Part shown: piece after piece, positions 4,573-6,374 of the stretch
Layout of the letters: the number at the start of each line of letters is the position of its first letter
Position numbering within the stretch: the first letter of the stretch is position 1
DNA from: Chloroflexota bacterium
Lineage (GTDB): Bacteria; Chloroflexota; Dehalococcoidia; Plut-88900
NCBI GenBank assembly: GCA_022566235.1
Contig: JADFJI010000142.1
Location: 1 to 6,374 of the forward strand
Length of the DNA stretch: 6,374 nucleotides
Reading direction: 5' to 3'
Translations under genes and position numbers: made by a program
Notes under the pieces: model-generated
The model's database searches: none
What the model was told of the DNA's origin: nothing
What the model saw: the letters and a program-made list of their open reading frames with translations, nothing else

Positions 4573-5970
4573 CTAGGGCCTGAAGCTGGTAATAAACCCT
4601 CGGATCTGGCTCTCCCGAGCAGCGAAATCATCCCTGGGGCCGATGGCCTCGATGATATAGGCCTGAGTCCCCACCCGCATCACCAGCACCAGATACCTGT
4701 TTAGAGAGCCGTCCAGACCCGTGGCCGCATCGAACTGCACCTCTCGGGCGGTTAGCAGGCCGACAGTCACCCCTCCATCGGAGACCAGTTGATAGCCCGA
4801 TAGCGGCCCATACCGGCTCTCCCTTAACACCAGGGCGTACAGGTCCGCGGACATTGTGGCGGGGATTTGGGCCGTCAGCACCTGGACCATGAACCCGCCT
4901 GGGCCGAGAAATCTGACGGCTGCCTCTTTGCCCGGCCCCAGTAACCCCCATCCCGAAGGCACCTGCAACGAGAAGCCCATCTCAGCATCGGAATAGATCC
5001 CCGGGGTAAAGGTAGCCACAGGGGTGGGCGCGGGTGTAGGGATGGGGGCCGGTGTTGGAATTGGTCCGGGGGGATTTGGCTGGAGCCGAATGCTCGTTAT
5101 CGATTCCTCTAACAGGGGCGAGAAGAAATCAAAGAACGCTGCGGTGGTGACGGCCAGGACCCGGGCGCCTCTGATGTTGTTGAAGGTATAGAAGGCCATG
5201 GCCGCTTGTTCCTCTCCCTCCTCATCGAAGAAGAAGCTGATCAACAGCCCGGGTGGATCGTCCACCAGCTCCCGCCCTATCTCTTGGAAGTTCTGAAACT
5301 CCTCCCTTAGCTGGAGGAGCTTCAGGCTTACATACTCATCGAACTGGGCTCGGGTCAGAGGGGCCGTAAAGGTATTTAACGAAATCTCTATCCTGGCCAG
5401 TCCCGTCGGATTCTCGATGGTTACTCCGCCCGGGTCGGTATCGTCGGCCGTCCAGCCCTTAGGAATGGACAGGGCCACCCCCTGGGCAAAGCTGGCGTAG
5501 GTCTCAAGGGACAGGGGGGTCGGCGCCGGAGTTGGAGACGCCGTGGGGGATGGGACAGGGGTAAAAGGAGGCGTAGGAGTGGCCTGGCCAGTAAAATCTG
5601 AGATGGCGCATCCCTGCGGCCAGTCCTCGGGCTCTCTCCACCACTGGTCCTCAAGGAACACCCACCTCTCAGAATCGATCTCCCCAGGTCCAAGAATAGT
5701 CTCGCCATCTGACACGTACTCTAGCTGCACCCTTCCCCCAACCCCAACTACGCCAACTTCGGACACACGAACCTCGAAGGACTCGCGGCCCTGACGAAAT
5801 AGTAAGTTTCTGACGACGGCCGCGCTCCCCTGCTCGAATGCTGCATCGACCGGGGGAAGTTGCGCCCGCGGTTGGGACCGCGCCGCGTCGGGCCCATCGA
5901 AGCTTTCAGGCTGATAGATCCGATAGGCCCCCGCGCGTTGATCTTTGTCCTGCAGGCCTCGCCCTTCCAT
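4573..5970 (-). CDS. Two-domain PsbP/DUF1795-like protein with Pro/Thr linkers; 5' end anomalous
   Basis: Function is not known. The 465 residues divide into an N-terminal alpha/beta region whose second half (about 60-115, with the DGE...WVFLEDQWWRE pattern) looks like the end of an NTF2-like domain, a Pro/Thr linker (about 128-152), domain A (about 155-296), a second Pro/Thr linker (about 299-323) and domain B (about 324-464). Domains A and B look like tandem copies: each opens with a strand and a xIPKGW/xVPSGW motif and closes with SITSIRL or FITSFRP, as in PsbP/DcrB (DUF1795)-like domains. Such linkers and domains are usual in secreted lipoproteins, yet residues 1-50 contain no hydrophobic signal and no lipobox. 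The ATG at 5970 nevertheless has AAAGGAG 8 bases upstream. The first 65 bases overlap another minus-strand frame. The N terminus may be a replacement for a lost secretion signal. Confidence is high that it is coding, low for the exact start. Confidence 0.75.
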   Translation of the reverse strand: MEGRGLQDKDQRAGAYRIYQPESFDGPDAARSQPRAQLPPVDAAFEQGSAAVVRNLLFRQGRESFEVRVSEVGVVGVGGRVQLEYVSDGETILGPGEIDSERWVFLEDQWWREPEDWPQGCAISDFTGQATPTPPFTPVPSPTASPTPAPTPLSLETYASFAQGVALSIPKGWTADDTDPGGVTIENPTGLARIEISLNTFTAPLTRAQFDEYVSLKLLQLREEFQNFQEIGRELVDDPPGLLISFFFDEEGEEQAAMAFYTFNNIRGARVLAVTTAAFFDFFSPLLEESITSIRLQPNPPGPIPTPAPIPTPAPTPVATFTPGIYSDAEMGFSLQVPSGWGLLGPGKEAAVRFLGPGGFMVQVLTAQIPATMSADLYALVLRESRYGPLSGYQLVSDGGVTVGLLTAREVQFDAATGLDGSLNRYLVLVMRVGTQAYIIEAIGPRDDFAARESQIRGFITSFRP

Positions 5971-6374
5971 CGTAAAGGCTCCTTTGCTTCCGTGCGTTCA
6001 GGCGCCCTACATACAACAAAAACCTCTGTCCACTTTCCTTCGCGCCAACAAGATCGAAAGCTCGCTCTCGGCGAACAGCCTCAAATGCCGTTCTCTGGAC
6101 CGTGAGGTCAATCGTATTATTCAGCACGACAAATTCTATGTCAGCGGGATAGTCATAAAACTTTTCTATTTCAGTAGCAATAGTTTTCAGGTCGGTTGGA
6201 GGATTTTGTTCATCCCATACAGGCTCACCAATCATAATTTGAATTAAAACCGGCATAAAGGGATCTTGCGTTATATCATCTCCCGAAGCGAGACGCTGCG
6301 CAAGTGATTTTTTACTCAGATAAGAGCGAACTACCTTTCCCATTGCACGCCAAATCGCTTGCAGGTTTGGCATT
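5906..6374 (-). CDS. Partial frame, weakly like part of a PEP/pyruvate-binding domain; possibly a remnant
   Basis: The frame is open from the right edge to a TGA at 5906-5908; the Met at 6373 is probably internal. Residues are counted from that Met. The segment MPVLIQIMIGE (40-50) and especially IEKFYDYPADIEFVV (69-83) followed by TVQRT recall the end of the ATP-grasp PEP/pyruvate-binding domain of PEP synthase-type enzymes (pattern IExHYGxPxDIEW...IxQxRP). The roughly 100 residues normally found between such motifs seem to be missing. After about residue 100 the sequence becomes Arg/Gly-rich and resembles nothing I know; it also overlaps the start of the neighbouring minus-strand gene in another frame. 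The upstream half is clearly AT-richer than the rest of the window. This fits a decayed or transferred gene end, or a chimeric junction. The domain assignment is tentative. Confidence 0.4.
   Translation of the reverse strand, partial: MPNLQAIWRAMGKVVRSYLSKKSLAQRLASGDDITQDPFMPVLIQIMIGEPVWDEQNPPTDLKTIATEIEKFYDYPADIEFVVLNNTIDLTVQRTAFEAVRRERAFDLVGAKESGQRFLLYVGRLNARKQRSLYDGRARPAGQRSTRGGLSDLSA
5979..5985 (-). promoter_or_regulatory. Ribosome binding site for the PsbP-like gene
   Basis: On the minus strand this reads AAAGGAG, 8 bases before the ATG at 5970. It is the main reason to accept that start although the resulting protein lacks a signal peptide. A TGA in the same frame at 5998-6000 prevents any upstream in-frame start. 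Confidence 0.6.

Noticed and set aside
4568..4580. GGCCC-CTA-GGGCC hairpin over the stop codon of the PsbP-like gene
   Set aside because: The stem has five base pairs around the TAG stop and no T tract; it is probably a chance product of GC-rich sequence.
5002..5580. G-rich degenerate repeats as minisatellites or regulatory repeats (5002-5076 and 5515-5580)
   Set aside because: They are fully explained as codons for the two Pro/Thr linkers of the minus-strand protein.

Overview
The window reads as a GC-rich chromosomal segment of a free-living bacterium, carrying housekeeping genes plus one compositionally different end. A Chloroflexota (Dehalococcoidia-like) source is my best guess. It rests on a stripped-down mraZ-rsmH-ftsZ division cluster with no mur or ftsI genes, and on a protein with Pro/Thr-rich linkers between domains. 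No rRNA or other marker is present to prove this.

Left arm (1-1824, minus strand): mraZ, rsmH and the 5' part of ftsZ form one operon. mraZ and rsmH are separated by one base. ftsZ follows 58 bases later with its own good ribosome binding site and runs off the left edge. A strong promoter (TTGACA/TAGAAT, 16-base spacer) lies upstream of mraZ. Just downstream of its -10 box sit three [A/G]TGGG direct repeats with an exact 10-base period, the pattern expected of an MraZ autoregulatory operator.

Middle (1963-4465, plus strand): mogA/moaB (molybdenum cofactor) is followed 24 bases later by trmD (tRNA m1G37 methyltransferase), without the usual rpsP-rimM-rplS partners. A promoter then drives tRNA-His(GTG) and tRNA-Arg(TCG). 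Both tRNAs have encoded CCA and both carry G36-G37, the dinucleotide TrmD recognises. A complete metallo-beta-lactamase-fold hydrolase follows the tRNAs with no visible terminator between. TrmD has Glu where the catalytic Asp of characterised enzymes lies.

Right arm (4573-6374, minus strand): a 465-residue protein contains two tandem PsbP/DUF1795-like domains joined by Pro/Thr linkers. It looks extracytoplasmic but has no signal peptide. Its 5' end lies close to a sharp composition change: bases 6121-6360 are about 42% GC, whereas 5821-5940 are about 69%. The AT-richer end holds a reading frame, open at the window edge, that weakly resembles part of a PEP/pyruvate-binding domain. This right end looks like a recombination, transfer or assembly junction.

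I see no mobile element, CRISPR array or defence system. The best leads are the MraZ operator, the TrmD active-site substitution, the compressed division cluster and the right-end junction.
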